64,000 bases of DNA from CALBZH01 sp964538515 (GCA_964538515.1 CAZIEW010000025.1:1-64000), one strand, 5' to 3'; positions 53,477-63,022 are shown, counted from the stretch's first letter. A program made the numbers and translations. The notes: a model not told the origin generated them from the sequence alone.

Positions 53477-55120
53477 ATGAACCCTAATGCGTCCGAAGCT
53501 GGACTTGAGAGACTCTCGCTGACCGTGATCGACGTCTTGAAAGACCTTTCCGTCACCAAGAGCCCTCTTACGGCAGATGCTCTGCTGAAAGCGCTGCGGA
53601 AGCGAAAAGATCTGGCGGAGCTGCTCTCTAGATCCGCCGAAACCGGACTCAATGGAAATGGCCGCAGGAGTACGATCAAAGATGAGCTTCCTGCTCTCCA
53701 GGAAGAGAATAGGAGGCTTCGCGAGCAGGAGGCCAAGCTTCGGCAGCAAATAAGCAGCCTCGAAAGCAGCAGGAGCGACAGGGAGAGCTACTGGAAGCGG
53801 GCACTCCTCACGCTCCTCACCCTCGCCCAAAACGATACCAACCAGGCCCTCACTCCGGCACTCGATTCCCTTCGCAACGCCGTGCTCAACGACGGTCCGA
53901 TCGAGGAGCAGAGCCAGTGCCTGCAAAACCTGAAGAATCTCATCCTGCGTGAAGATCCTCGAAGCTCCGGAAGTCCGACACAGGGCGGCATCCGTTCCGC
54001 TGCCGCCAAAGGACTGGAAGTGGCAGCGGCCTGCATGGCGAACCAGGTCGCCAGCGCACCCTCCCTTTACGTACCAAAGGTCCAGAGCGCCTTCCTGAGC
54101 ATACTGAACCAGCTGGAGCCGGTCAGCGAGCAGCTGAACCTTCAGGTTTCCAGTGAGCTGCGAGTGCGCATTGCTCAGTGCCGGGACATGGATACCCTTG
54201 TCTCGCTTGGGGAAGATGTGGTTGGCTTCGTCAAGAGATATGTCGGCAAGCTCATCCAGCAGAACGACCAGGTGGCCGTCTTCGCCAAGGAGCTCGGAAA
54301 GAACCTGACGGAGATGGAAGAGCAGCTCTTGTTTTCTCTGAACCTCAACCAGGAAGGCCACCAGGCAAACTCCGAATTCAGCACAACCCTGCAGGGAGAA
54401 GTAGAAGACATCCAAGGATCTTTCCTTGCCAACCGATCGATCCAGGATATTCAGAGCTTCGTGTTTTCGAAACTGAAGGCCATCCGAAAGGCTATCGAGC
54501 ACAAGAATGCGCAGGATGAGGTTCGCTTCAGTCAAGCTCAGGGAAGCATGGATGAGCTGAGAAAGAACCTCCAAACCATGACGGCTGAGATCAACCGTGT
54601 CCAGGAAAGGGCTCGGACGCTCGAGCGCGAGGTCCTTCTCGACGGACTGACCGGCATCCACAATCGAAGGGCTTACGAACAGCGAATCCATGAGGAGTTT
54701 GCCCGCTATTGCCGCTATGGGATGACCTACTCCCTCGTGCTGTTCGACGTTGACCATTTTAAGAAGCTCAATGACCAATTCGGTCACCGGGCAGGAGACA
54801 AATGCCTCAGAGAAATCATCAATCGCGTCAAGTCCTGCACGCGCAACACGGACTTCATCGCTCGGTACGGGGGTGAGGAGTTTGTCATCCTTTTGACGGG
54901 CACCAACAAAGAAGGGGCATACGTGGTCGCGGAGAAGGTCCGTCGTGTCATCGAAAAAACCCGCTTCTCCTTCCAGGACAACACCCTCCCCGTCACCATC
55001 AGTCTGGGCGTATCCGAGATCAGTGCTTCCGACAACGATGTTGACTCCATCTTCAGCCGCGCGGATAATGCCATGTATCGGGCGAAGAGCGAGGGCAGGA
55101 ACCGGGTCTGCGTCGATTAA
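53477..55120 (+). CDS. diguanylate cyclase with long coiled-coil N-terminus
   Basis: A 547-residue cytoplasmic protein. The last 165 residues are a GGDEF domain with the active signature RYGGEEF near residue 474. An inhibitory I-site RNTD lies five residues before it, so c-di-GMP production is probably feedback-inhibited. Residues 65-100 form a coiled coil (EENRRLREQEAKLRQQ), and 100-380 are mostly helical with no domain I recognise. No membrane segment or receiver is seen. ATG at 53477 follows GGGAGA at good distance; ATG at 53471 is too close. The epimerase-like gene follows by about 80 bases. Confidence 0.93.
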   Translation: MNPNASEAGLERLSLTVIDVLKDLSVTKSPLTADALLKALRKRKDLAELLSRSAETGLNGNGRRSTIKDELPALQEENRRLREQEAKLRQQISSLESSRSDRESYWKRALLTLLTLAQNDTNQALTPALDSLRNAVLNDGPIEEQSQCLQNLKNLILREDPRSSGSPTQGGIRSAAAKGLEVAAACMANQVASAPSLYVPKVQSAFLSILNQLEPVSEQLNLQVSSELRVRIAQCRDMDTLVSLGEDVVGFVKRYVGKLIQQNDQVAVFAKELGKNLTEMEEQLLFSLNLNQEGHQANSEFSTTLQGEVEDIQGSFLANRSIQDIQSFVFSKLKAIRKAIEHKNAQDEVRFSQAQGSMDELRKNLQTMTAEINRVQERARTLEREVLLDGLTGIHNRRAYEQRIHEEFARYCRYGMTYSLVLFDVDHFKKLNDQFGHRAGDKCLREIINRVKSCTRNTDFIARYGGEEFVILLTGTNKEGAYVVAEKVRRVIEKTRFSFQDNTLPVTISLGVSEISASDNDVDSIFSRADNAMYRAKSEGRNRVCVD

Positions 55121-55198
55121 GGGGGGGGCTTCTTCGAGGGCACGCCTCCGCTTCCTGCCAAACGGGAAACCTCACGAGGCCAGTCGGACGCAGAACCC

Positions 55199-56080
55199 AT
55201 GAAAAGGCTTCTCATCACAGGCGCCAGCGGCTTTCTCGGCTGGAGCCTGTGCCACCTGGCGCGTGACGAGTGGGAAACCTTCGGCACGACGCATGCTCAC
55301 GCCTTATCAATCCCCGGCGTCCAAGGACACCAGCTAGACCTCACCGCGGCAGACGACGTCACAAAAGCGCTTCAACGCATCCAGCCCGATGCCGTGATCC
55401 ACACGGCCGCCGCGGCCAATCCGAATTTCTGTGAAGCGAGCCCGGTCGATACCCGCCGAATCAACGTGGACGCGTCCGTCCACCTTGCGGCTCTGTGCGG
55501 CGAGGCCCACATTCCATGCCTCTTCACGTCAACGGATCTCGTGTTCGACGGCCTGCACGCCCCTTACTCAGAAACGGCGTCAACCTCGCCAATCAGTGTG
55601 TATGGCATGCAGAAAGTGATGGCAGAACACGGGATGATGCGGGCCTATCCGGACGTGACGGTATGCCGGATGTCGCTCATGTTCGGCGACCCGGGACCCG
55701 TTGCGGCCAGCTTCATTCAGCCGATGATTCGAGCCCTCAAGGAGGGTGAGGCATTGAGACTCTTCACGGACGAATTCCGTACGCCGCTGAGCGGAAGCGA
55801 CGCAGCCCTCGGATTGCTTCTGGCTCTTAAAAAGGCCGTGACGGGGATCATCCACCTGGGAGGGGGGGAACGGGTGTCGCGTTACGATTTCGGCAAGATG
55901 CTCGCCAAGGCGTTCGGCTTCAACAACGCGCGGCTGGTGCCGTGCTTGCGGCGCGATGTCCCCATGCCCGCTCCCCGCCCGGAAGACGTGTCGCTCGACA
56001 GCTCCAAGGCTCGTACCCTGGGCTTCCAGTCGAAGCCACTCCTGCAATCGCTCCTTGAGCTGGCAGGATCACTCCGATAG
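55199..56080 (+). CDS. RmlD-like sugar-nucleotide reductase (extended SDR)
   Basis: A 293-residue short-chain dehydrogenase of the RmlD (dTDP-4-dehydrorhamnose reductase) type. The NAD(P) loop is TGASGFLGWSL near residue 7, DAVIHTAA is near 65, and the catalytic Ser/Thr and YxxxK are in FTSTDLVFDG and VYGMQKVMAE near 140. No other dTDP-rhamnose gene is close, so it may act on another nucleotide sugar or be involved in envelope glycan synthesis. It is convergent with pyrE, with under 40 bases between them. Confidence 0.85.
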   Translation: MKRLLITGASGFLGWSLCHLARDEWETFGTTHAHALSIPGVQGHQLDLTAADDVTKALQRIQPDAVIHTAAAANPNFCEASPVDTRRINVDASVHLAALCGEAHIPCLFTSTDLVFDGLHAPYSETASTSPISVYGMQKVMAEHGMMRAYPDVTVCRMSLMFGDPGPVAASFIQPMIRALKEGEALRLFTDEFRTPLSGSDAALGLLLALKKAVTGIIHLGGGERVSRYDFGKMLAKAFGFNNARLVPCLRRDVPMPAPRPEDVSLDSSKARTLGFQSKPLLQSLLELAGSLR

Positions 56081-56117
56081 AGCTTGAGCATGACATCCTC
56101 CCCCCTTCCCGGACTCG

Positions 56118-56693
56118 TCATACGCACCCGGATGAACGGGCTCGATAGAGCCCCATCACCTCTTCTCGAGTGAGAAGTGCCTGAACGTCTGGGACCTCTC
56201 GGAGAATGCTCTCCCTGCCCTGCATTTCCTGCCGGTCAATGAGTACCACCACCTTCACCACCGTTAGTCCGGACTCTCGGCATGCGGCAATGGCCTTGAG
56301 GGTGGAGCCGCCCGTTGTGATCACGTCGTCCACGACAACGACCCGGTCTCCCGCCTTCACCTTGCCCTCGATGAGCTTCGCCGTCCCGTGGTCCTTGGCC
56401 TTTTTTCGGACCACGAACGCCTGCACCGGCTGACGCTCAAGCCAGGACGTGTAGGACACGGCATTGGCGATCGGGTCCGCTCCAAGAGTCAGCCCTCCGA
56501 TGGCGTCCACTTTCAGGTCTTTGATCGCCCGAAAGATCAGATTTCCGATCAAGACCTGTCCTTCGGGGTCCAGGGTCACTTGCTTGCAGTTGAAGTAGAA
56601 TTGGCTGGTACCCCCATGAACCAGCTTGAATTGGGCGGTCTCGGAGTACTGAAAGGCATAGTCGACCACCAGCTCTTTGAGGCGCTCCTTCAT
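56118..56693 (-). CDS. pyrE: orotate phosphoribosyltransferase
   Basis: A 191-residue cytoplasmic enzyme that joins orotate and PRPP to make OMP in pyrimidine synthesis. The PRPP-binding motif is VVVVDDVITTGGST near residue 118, and the flexible-loop lysines are in VVRKKAKDHG near 95. ATG at 56693 follows TTAGGAGAAGCGAGTG. The length is slightly below the E. coli enzyme. It is monocistronic here. PRTase relatives of other specificity are possible but the whole layout, including FYFNCKQV, fits PyrE. Confidence 0.92.
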   Translation of the reverse strand: MKERLKELVVDYAFQYSETAQFKLVHGGTSQFYFNCKQVTLDPEGQVLIGNLIFRAIKDLKVDAIGGLTLGADPIANAVSYTSWLERQPVQAFVVRKKAKDHGTAKLIEGKVKAGDRVVVVDDVITTGGSTLKAIAACRESGLTVVKVVVLIDRQEMQGRESILREVPDVQALLTREEVMGLYRARSSGCV

Positions 56694-57116
56694 CACTCGC
56701 TTCTCCTAACGAGCCCCCTTTCCTTTCAAGCAAACGATCGACCGGGCCCCGGGGGCTCCTCCCGCTCAATGGGGGCCTGTCGGCCGTCGTGGATGCCTCA
56801 ACGCATGGAGTACCCGACGACAGATCGCCCTGAATGCGACATCCTCCTCAAACGTATAGTACAACCGCCACGAGGACAGCAAGCCCAGGGTTCAGGGTGT
56901 TGAGCCGCACCAGACTGGAACGCGCCGGAGTGGACTTGTGAAATTGGCAGCCCTATAATACATGAAAGCCCGTCGTCGGGTTCTCGTGCTTCGGGCGTGC
57001 CTCCATCTCCCTTGCCTTCACCGGGATGACTTTTCACAGACTGCAATCCTTTTCGGCGCTCGGTCAGTACCCATGAGGCGTATTGACCTGGCTGCCCTGG
57101 AGCGGAGTAAGAAATC
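56694..57116. other. divergent region with rtcB leader
   Basis: About 420 bases without a gene between pyrE (minus) and rtcB (plus). It holds the promoter at 56931-56959 and a leader of about 150 bases before the rtcB ATG. The short frame at 56962 has no ribosome site. Confidence 0.5.
56931..56959 (+). promoter_or_regulatory. probable promoter of rtcB-archease
   Basis: TGGACT (56931-56936), a 17-base spacer and a perfect TATAAT (56954-56959). Transcription would start near 56966, leaving about 150 untranslated bases before rtcB. Confidence 0.5.
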
Positions 57117-58574
57117 ATGGCTTCGGTCAAAGACATTCGACGAATATCCGATGTCGTCTGGGAAATTCCGGTCTCCTACAAGGAAGGCATGCGAGTTCCT
57201 GCCCGCATTTACGCAAGTGAAAAGCTGTATCGTGACATGGACGAAGGCGTGGTCGAGCAGGTGACCAACGTGGCGACGCTGCCCGGAATCGTGGGCCACG
57301 CCTACTGCATGCCGGACGGTCATTGGGGGTACGGCTTCCCAATTGGGGGCGTCGCTGCCATGGACACCCGGACGGGAGTCATCTCACCCGGCGGAATTGG
57401 ATTTGACGTGAATTGCGGCATGCGCCTGGTACTCACCAATTTGACCGAGGAGGAGGTGAAGCCCCATCTGCGCCAACTCGTGGATCGCCTATTTCAAAGG
57501 GTTCCGGCAGGGGTAGGGAGCACCGGGCTCATCAAGATGACCCAGGATGAATTCCGGCGTGCGGTCGAGCTCGGGGCGCGCTGGTGCCTGAAGCAAGGCT
57601 TTGGGTGGCCTGATGATCTGGAAAAGACCGAAGAGGGGGGCTGTGTTGCGGGAGCGGATGCCACGAAGATCAGTGACCGTGCCGTGGAGCGAGGCTACAA
57701 GCAGATCGGAACCCTCGGGTCAGGCAATCATTATTTGGAGATCCAAGTCGTCAAGCCATCGAATGTGTTCGATCAAAAGCTGGCACACACCTTTGGCCTC
57801 ACCCTGCCGAATCAGGTGGTCTTGATGTTTCACTGCGGAAGCCGCGGGTTCGGTCACCAGGTTGCCACAGATTATCTTCAGTTATTCTTAAAGGTTATGG
57901 AGAAGAAGTATTCCATTCGGATCCTTGACCGCGAGCTCGCCTGTGCCCCCTTTCAGTCCCGGGAGGGACAGGATTATTTTGCGGCCATGAACTGCGCGAT
58001 CAACATGTCTTTTGCCAACCGCCAAGTCATCCTTCACCGCATTCGCGAAGTCTTTTCGGAGGTCTTCAAAAGGGATCCAGCGGATCTCGGCATGCGTCAG
58101 GTTTATGACGTTTCCCACAACACGGCCAAGCTGGAAAAGCATTGGGTGGAAGGCCAGCTGCGCGAGCTGCTCGTCCACCGCAAAGGGGCAACGCGGGCGT
58201 TCGGTCCCGGAATGGCCGGAATTCCCGATGCGTATCGCGAGTCGGGGCAGCCGGTCATCCTGGGGGGCAGCATGGAAACGGGGTCCTATCTCCTGGCGGG
58301 TGTGGCCGGAGGGGAGCAGACTTTCTTCAGCACGGCGCACGGAAGCGGGCGGACCATGAGTCGCAAGCAGGCCAAGAAGCGGTTTCAGGGCAAGAAATTA
58401 CTGGCGGACATGGAAGCTCGAGGCATTTACGTCCGAACCGCGTCCTTCGCGGGATTGGCCGAGGAGGCCGGGCCTGCCTACAAAGAGATCGACGATGTGG
58501 TACTGGCCACCGAAGAAGCCGGGATCAGCAAACGCGTTGCTCGATTCCTTCCCATCGGAAACGTCAAGGGATAG
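57117..58574 (+). CDS. rtcB: RNA-splicing ligase RtcB
   Basis: A 485-residue GTP-dependent RNA ligase that joins 3'-phosphate or 2',3'-cyclic phosphate ends to 5'-hydroxyl ends. Metal-binding and active-site segments are DGHWGYGFPIGG near residue 67, GFDVNCGMRL near 97, GSGNHYLEIQ near 203 and HCGSRGFGHQ near 240. The guanylylated His region is in AHGSGRTMSR near 410. GGAG precedes the ATG at 11 bases. The archease gene follows after 59 bases, the usual pairing. No RtcA or RtcR gene is nearby. Confidence 0.96.
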   Translation: MASVKDIRRISDVVWEIPVSYKEGMRVPARIYASEKLYRDMDEGVVEQVTNVATLPGIVGHAYCMPDGHWGYGFPIGGVAAMDTRTGVISPGGIGFDVNCGMRLVLTNLTEEEVKPHLRQLVDRLFQRVPAGVGSTGLIKMTQDEFRRAVELGARWCLKQGFGWPDDLEKTEEGGCVAGADATKISDRAVERGYKQIGTLGSGNHYLEIQVVKPSNVFDQKLAHTFGLTLPNQVVLMFHCGSRGFGHQVATDYLQLFLKVMEKKYSIRILDRELACAPFQSREGQDYFAAMNCAINMSFANRQVILHRIREVFSEVFKRDPADLGMRQVYDVSHNTAKLEKHWVEGQLRELLVHRKGATRAFGPGMAGIPDAYRESGQPVILGGSMETGSYLLAGVAGGEQTFFSTAHGSGRTMSRKQAKKRFQGKKLLADMEARGIYVRTASFAGLAEEAGPAYKEIDDVVLATEEAGISKRVARFLPIGNVKG

Positions 58575-58633
58575 GTCTGCAGGAAGAAGCCGTCTCGAAG
58601 GTCGGATTCCCGAAATCTAATGCGAGGCTTCCC

Positions 58634-59065
58634 ATGCCCTACAGGTACCTGGATGACATTGCGACAGCAGACGCCGCTTTTGAGGCCAAGGGCGCGACAA
58701 TTGAAGAAATGTTCATGGCCGCGGCGGACGCGACGATGAACGTGATGGTGGAAGACCTTGAATCCATCCAGGCGCGAATCAACAAACGATTCGATCTTGA
58801 GGCAGACGACTGGGAGATGCTTCTCTTTGCCCTGCTCCAGGAGCTGATTTTTTTCAAGGATGCTGAGCGGCTGCTCCTTCGGGTCCTGAACGTCGAGGTG
58901 GGAGAGGATGGAAGCCGTACCCGCCTCGTCGCCGAAACCGCGGGCGAGGAGATTGACGCGAGCAGGCACGCCCTGATTGTGGACGTCAAAGCGGTCACAC
59001 TCCACAAATACTGCGTGGAGCAGACGCATGAGGGGTGGAAGGCCACTGTGATTCTCGACATCTGA
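58634..59065 (+). CDS. archease (RtcB cofactor)
   Basis: A 143-residue protein of the archease family, which speeds guanylylation of RtcB and broadens its nucleotide use. Family marks are IATADAAFEAKGATIEEMF near residue 6, ELIFFKDAERLLL near 75 and a C-terminal VTLHKYCVEQTHEGWKATVI. The start has GCGAGG six bases upstream. It is just downstream of rtcB, consistent with one transcript. Confidence 0.95.
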   Translation: MPYRYLDDIATADAAFEAKGATIEEMFMAAADATMNVMVEDLESIQARINKRFDLEADDWEMLLFALLQELIFFKDAERLLLRVLNVEVGEDGSRTRLVAETAGEEIDASRHALIVDVKAVTLHKYCVEQTHEGWKATVILDI

Positions 59066-59168
59066 CCCGCCCGCGATATGTCTTCCGGAAACGGGACGTT
59101 CGGTGAGCATACGACAGGAAGATGGCTGAGGATTGCTCAGCGCGAAGAGACTCTCGACGACAAAACAG

Positions 59169-59195
59169 GTGGGAGCGGCCCGAAGCCGCTCCCAC
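59169..59195 (-). terminator. rho-independent terminator of the nitronate monooxygenase-like gene
   Basis: A perfect 11-bp stem (59169-59179 with 59185-59195) and a 5-base loop. Read on the minus strand it is followed by CTGTTTTG, giving a T-rich tail. It lies about 75 bases after the stop of the minus-strand gene and also ends the region after archease. Confidence 0.7.
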
Positions 59196-59271
59196 GAAAA
59201 ACCTGGCTGCGATCATTGAGCTGCAGCACCAGACCCTTCCCGGAAGGTCGTATTGTTTCGAAGCCTCCCGG

Positions 59272-60372
59272 TCAACAGCAGCTGAAGCTGGCCTGCTCAA
59301 ATTCTCCCACCAACGACCCGATCAGCTCTTTAACGGACGTGATCCGGTCCACACGGTAGGCATTCTTTCCGGCAAACGAAAAGCCGAGGTCCAGTTTTCC
59401 CTTCTTGGCGTTCGACAGCGCCATCGCGATGCAATAAGGGCTGTCCTTGTGATTACACGTCGAGATGCAGTGGTAGGGGCACTTGAAAGGGGTCTTCTTG
59501 CCTTCCTTGACCTGGTCGATGAAGCGATTTCGAAGTGCCCTTCCGGGAAGGCCGACAGGGCTTTCGATCAGGACCAGATCCTGTTCTGAGGCGTTGACAT
59601 AAGACTCCTTGAAGGCGATATCCGCATCGCATTCATGAGTCGCCACGAAGCGCGTTCCCATTTGGACACCCGCGGCTCCCAGCTTCAGAAACTTGAGAAT
59701 ATCTTGACCCGTGTAAACCCCGCCTGCCGCGATGACCGGGATTTCCTTCTTGTGCTCTTCCGCAAAGGGTCTCACCGCCTCGATCACCTCAGGGATCAGC
59801 TTCTCCAGGGCAAAATTGGGATCTTCCACCTGCTCGGGGCGAAAGCCGAGGTGCCCTCCCGCCATGGGCCCCTCGACCACGAAGCCGTCGGGAAGGTAGT
59901 TGAACTTGGAGAGCCACTTCTTGCAGAGGATCTTCGCGGCTCGTCCCGATGAGACAATGGGGACAAGCCGGGTCTGGACCTCTTTGCGCAGATATTTCGG
60001 GAGATCGACGGGCAGTCCCGCACCAGAGAAGATGACATCAATTCCTTCCTCGATGGAGGTCTTCACCATATCCACGAAGTTGGTCAGAGCCACCATGATG
60101 TTGACGCCCAAGATCCCTTTGGTCATCTCCCTTGCCTTGCGGATTTCACGTCGGAGTGCACGGATATTTGCGTTCTCATAGTCCTCGTAAATGTCCGGCT
60201 CGTTCATGCCGATCATCGCAGCGGCAATCACCCCGATGCCACCTTCGTTGGCGACCGCGGATGCCAGCCCGGAGAGGGAGATCCCAACTCCCATGCCCCC
60301 CTGAATAATGGGCAGTTTTGCGATTAGATGTCCGATCTTCAATGTTGGAAGACTCACAGAATGACTCCCCAT
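59272..60372 (-). CDS. nitronate monooxygenase / FabK-like flavin enzyme with Cys-rich C-terminus
   Basis: A 366-residue TIM-barrel flavoprotein of the 2-nitropropane dioxygenase family. The flavin-site start is LPIIQGGMGVGIS near residue 19, VVEGPMAGGHLGF is near 170, IPVIAAGGVYTG near 220 and GAAGVQMGTRFVATHEC near 240. Members oxidise nitronates or act as enoyl-ACP reductases (FabK). Near residue 305 the sequence KCPYHCISTCNHKDSPYC places four cysteines close together, as expected for an iron-sulfur or zinc site. ATG at 60372 is the family-like start but has a weak ribosome site; 31 upstream codons are unsupported. Confidence 0.87.
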   Translation of the reverse strand: MGSHSVSLPTLKIGHLIAKLPIIQGGMGVGISLSGLASAVANEGGIGVIAAAMIGMNEPDIYEDYENANIRALRREIRKAREMTKGILGVNIMVALTNFVDMVKTSIEEGIDVIFSGAGLPVDLPKYLRKEVQTRLVPIVSSGRAAKILCKKWLSKFNYLPDGFVVEGPMAGGHLGFRPEQVEDPNFALEKLIPEVIEAVRPFAEEHKKEIPVIAAGGVYTGQDILKFLKLGAAGVQMGTRFVATHECDADIAFKESYVNASEQDLVLIESPVGLPGRALRNRFIDQVKEGKKTPFKCPYHCISTCNHKDSPYCIAMALSNAKKGKLDLGFSFAGKNAYRVDRITSVKELIGSLVGEFEQASFSCC

Positions 60373-60619
60373 GTACCCGGTTAACCAGTGCACAATGTCA
60401 ACATCCCCACATGAAAGAAAAACCCTGCAGTACCCTGACCCGACAAGCCGCCGACGCGCTTGCACGTGCGTCCGAGAGCAAACTCAGGTCGAAATCGGCC
60501 TCTTGTACCATATTTCTCATAACTGCTCGATAATACCTTACTCTGAATGGAGGTCAATTGTTTTGAAAGGGAAAACCGATTGTAGTCTTCAGTTCGCAAG
60601 CTGATCCCACGTCGCCCCC

Positions 60620-61807
60620 TCACGGCGGCGGCGAGGGGAGGTCGGGCTCCACCGTCAGGTCGACCTTCCGTCCTTTTCTTTTAATCTTAAGACTCAGACC
60701 GCCGGAGCTTTCCGCAACGATACGCTGCAGCGTTTCAGCATCCTTCACCACCTGACCATCGACCGCGACAATGACATCACCCGTCTTGATTCCGGAACGG
60801 TCTGCGGGGCTCCCGGGGTGGATGGAGATGACCTCCACACCCTCTCCTGCTTGCACCGAACGCACCAAAACCCCAAGGCGGCCCGGGGTCAATTTGGGAG
60901 CCTTGCCGGTGATCCACACAAAATCGGCCAATTGAGCGTTGTCTATACTATCCGGGTAATCGATGGGGACCGGAATCACCGTCTTGTAGCGGTGAGGAAA
61001 CCGCTTGGCGGCGCGTTCGGGTACCCCGGAGCGTCCTTCAATGTGCCCCTTTCCAATGAGTACAAGCACCGGTTGAGAGCCCTTGCGCTCCTTGACGGTC
61101 CGGGCAAGCGTCTCAGCCATTGTCTCCTCCCACGCCAACTGGGCTTCATAAAACGTTTCAAAATCCCTGATCGCCCCTTTCGCGTGGACAGAAAACTGCT
61201 CCTCGATCCGATTCCGATGGGTCCTGTTCGTCAGATCGAATTCAGCCGCCAACCGACGCCGGTCATCGGGAGCAAGGGAAGCCAGACCGCCGCGGGAGAC
61301 CTTTCGGACGACTTCCTGAGGCGCGTTCAGCCCGATGATTGGAAGGTGCTTGTCCGCCGCCCAGCTGAGAATCGGCCTGTAAAGAGAGAACGGAAATCCC
61401 CAGACTTTCTCCCAATTGACTTCTTTGAGGAATGCTCCCTCGGGCAAGTCACCGCGACTGTACCGATCGAGGATCTCCTGTGCCTCACGGGGGAGCATCT
61501 CGAGGGCGAGCACGAGAGACGACCTCCGAGAAAACAGCTCTGAGGCAATCTTGTATTGAACCTGATGGTCTGCGGCACTCACGTGCGTTTCGCCCACGAA
61601 AACCACATCGGCTTTCGAGAGCGAGCCCATGAGCTCGTCAAAGCCAATCACGCGCCCCTGCTCGGTATCGATGATATCGCCCACCCGCAACGGAACGGCT
61701 GCGGATAGAACCCCGGTTCCGACACCCGGCTTCCACCCGGCACATCCCGCTATGAGCAACGATCCAAGACCCAGCACTATCATAACCGCTGTTGATCTTA
61801 TGGTCAC
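60620..61807 (-). CDS. ChaN-like lipoprotein with C-terminal PDZ domain
   Basis: A 395-residue lipoprotein. The start is taken as GTG at 61807, with AGGAGG six bases before it and a signal peptide ending in the lipobox LIAGC about 22 residues later. Residues 60-270 are ChaN-like (haem-binding, DUF399 type): VVFVGETHVSAADHQVQYK, LEMLPREAQ and LIGKGHIEG. The last 95 residues form a PDZ domain (GVEVISIHPGSPADRSGIKTG in two strands). ChaN binds haem pairs in Campylobacter; here a role in haem or metal uptake, or in envelope quality control through PDZ, is inference. Confidence 0.87.
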   Translation of the reverse strand: MTIRSTAVMIVLGLGSLLIAGCAGWKPGVGTGVLSAAVPLRVGDIIDTEQGRVIGFDELMGSLSKADVVFVGETHVSAADHQVQYKIASELFSRRSSLVLALEMLPREAQEILDRYSRGDLPEGAFLKEVNWEKVWGFPFSLYRPILSWAADKHLPIIGLNAPQEVVRKVSRGGLASLAPDDRRRLAAEFDLTNRTHRNRIEEQFSVHAKGAIRDFETFYEAQLAWEETMAETLARTVKERKGSQPVLVLIGKGHIEGRSGVPERAAKRFPHRYKTVIPVPIDYPDSIDNAQLADFVWITGKAPKLTPGRLGVLVRSVQAGEGVEVISIHPGSPADRSGIKTGDVIVAVDGQVVKDAETLQRIVAESSGGLSLKIKRKGRKVDLTVEPDLPSPPP

Positions 61808-61961
61808 CTGCGTCCTCCTGGTGACTTGCATGTAGGAAAATTCCCGGCAAGGAGCGCATTTCCGAAGCGATTCACCGCTGGAAGGGTTGGGCGGCACGAA
61901 CGGGGGGCGGGCTTGATCCGCGGAAAGGAATCGGACCAAGCCCAGAGACGATTCTTGCCCG

Positions 61962-62930
61962 CTAGACCTCGATCATGCTCTCCTGGAGCAAGTCGATGTC
62001 CTCGATTTCTTCTTCGAGGTACGCCTTGAGCTTCTTCTTGAGTCGACTCTCGATCTGGCGAACACGCTCACGGCTGATCCCGAATCGGTCTCCGATCTCC
62101 TGAAGAGTCAGCGGCTCCTCGGTGAGGAGGCGGTTGTCGAAGATGACGGCTTCTTTCCCTTTCAGCTGCTCTCTGAAAAGCACCAGCTTGTCGTGCAGGA
62201 GCGCTTTGGCCTCGCGGTCGGCGATCTGATCGTCAACCGGCAGATCATCCGAGGGAAGGAAAGACTTATGCGTCTCTTCGGAGTCCTCCTTCAGGGGGCT
62301 GTCCAACGAGATCTCCCAGCTGTTCAGGCGCTGGTCCATCTCGATGATTTCTGACTCCTTCACATCCAGACGGTGGCTGAGGAGCTTCGGTGAAGCTTCG
62401 ATTCCCTGGGCCTCCAACTGCTCCTTCTCCTTGCGCAGATTGAAAAAGAGCTTCCGTTGCGCCTGGGTGGTGCCGATCTTGACCAGCTTCCAGTTGTCCA
62501 TAATGAACTTGATGATGTAAGCCTTGATCCAGAAGGAAGCGTAGTAGGAAAATTTGTAGCCTCGGTAGGGGTCGAATTTCTTCACCGCCTGCATGAGTCC
62601 CACGTTGCCCTCCTGAATGAGATCCATCAGGTTCTGCATCCAGTAGCGCTGGAAGTCCATCGCGATCTTGACCACCAGTCTCAGGTTGGCCGTGATGAGT
62701 TTGTAGCCGGCTTCAATATCGTCCTTCTCCCGGTAACGTATGGCCAGCTCCCGCTCCTCCTCGCGGCTGAGCAGTGGGTAGCGCTTGATCTCGTCGAGGT
62801 AGATGCGGAAGGGGTCGAAGCTGGGAGCTTGGGGCCGCTCGCGAGGAGCGATTGCGCCCTTGCGCGGTTCTTCGTCCGCATCGTTTTGGCTGCTGTCGTC
62901 GTAATCGTCGGTCCGTCTTCGGGGCGTCAT
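61962..62930 (-). CDS. rpoH: RNA polymerase sigma factor, RpoH-type (sigma-32)
   Basis: A 322-residue sigma-70-class factor. Region 2 has FDPFRIYLDEIKRYPLLS near residue 38 and LMDLIQEGNVGLMQAVKKFD near 100; an RpoH box QRKLFFNLRKEKE near residue 155 marks sigma-32 rather than RpoD or RpoS. Region 4 ends with GISRERVRQIESR. It probably directs heat-shock or envelope-stress genes. The start is uncertain: ATG at 62930 has GAGG 12 bases upstream, while ATGs at 62963 and 63002 add 11-24 residues. Several sigma-32 paralogues occur in Deltaproteobacteria, so the symbol is by type. Confidence 0.9.
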   Translation of the reverse strand: MTPRRRTDDYDDSSQNDADEEPRKGAIAPRERPQAPSFDPFRIYLDEIKRYPLLSREEERELAIRYREKDDIEAGYKLITANLRLVVKIAMDFQRYWMQNLMDLIQEGNVGLMQAVKKFDPYRGYKFSYYASFWIKAYIIKFIMDNWKLVKIGTTQAQRKLFFNLRKEKEQLEAQGIEASPKLLSHRLDVKESEIIEMDQRLNSWEISLDSPLKEDSEETHKSFLPSDDLPVDDQIADREAKALLHDKLVLFREQLKGKEAVIFDNRLLTEEPLTLQEIGDRFGISRERVRQIESRLKKKLKAYLEEEIEDIDLLQESMIEV

Positions 62931-63022
62931 CGTAGTCAGTGTCCTCAGCAGATTAGGGATCATCGGAGGTCCATCGGCTGCTCCCGGCGGAGCCCGGATC
63001 ATCCTTTTCTTTGAAAAAAGGA

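Noticed and set aside
58142..58633. Upstream extension of the archease frame into rtcB
   Set aside because: The open frame runs back into the rtcB gene out of phase; the archease start at 58634 has its own ribosome site and the normal family N-terminus.
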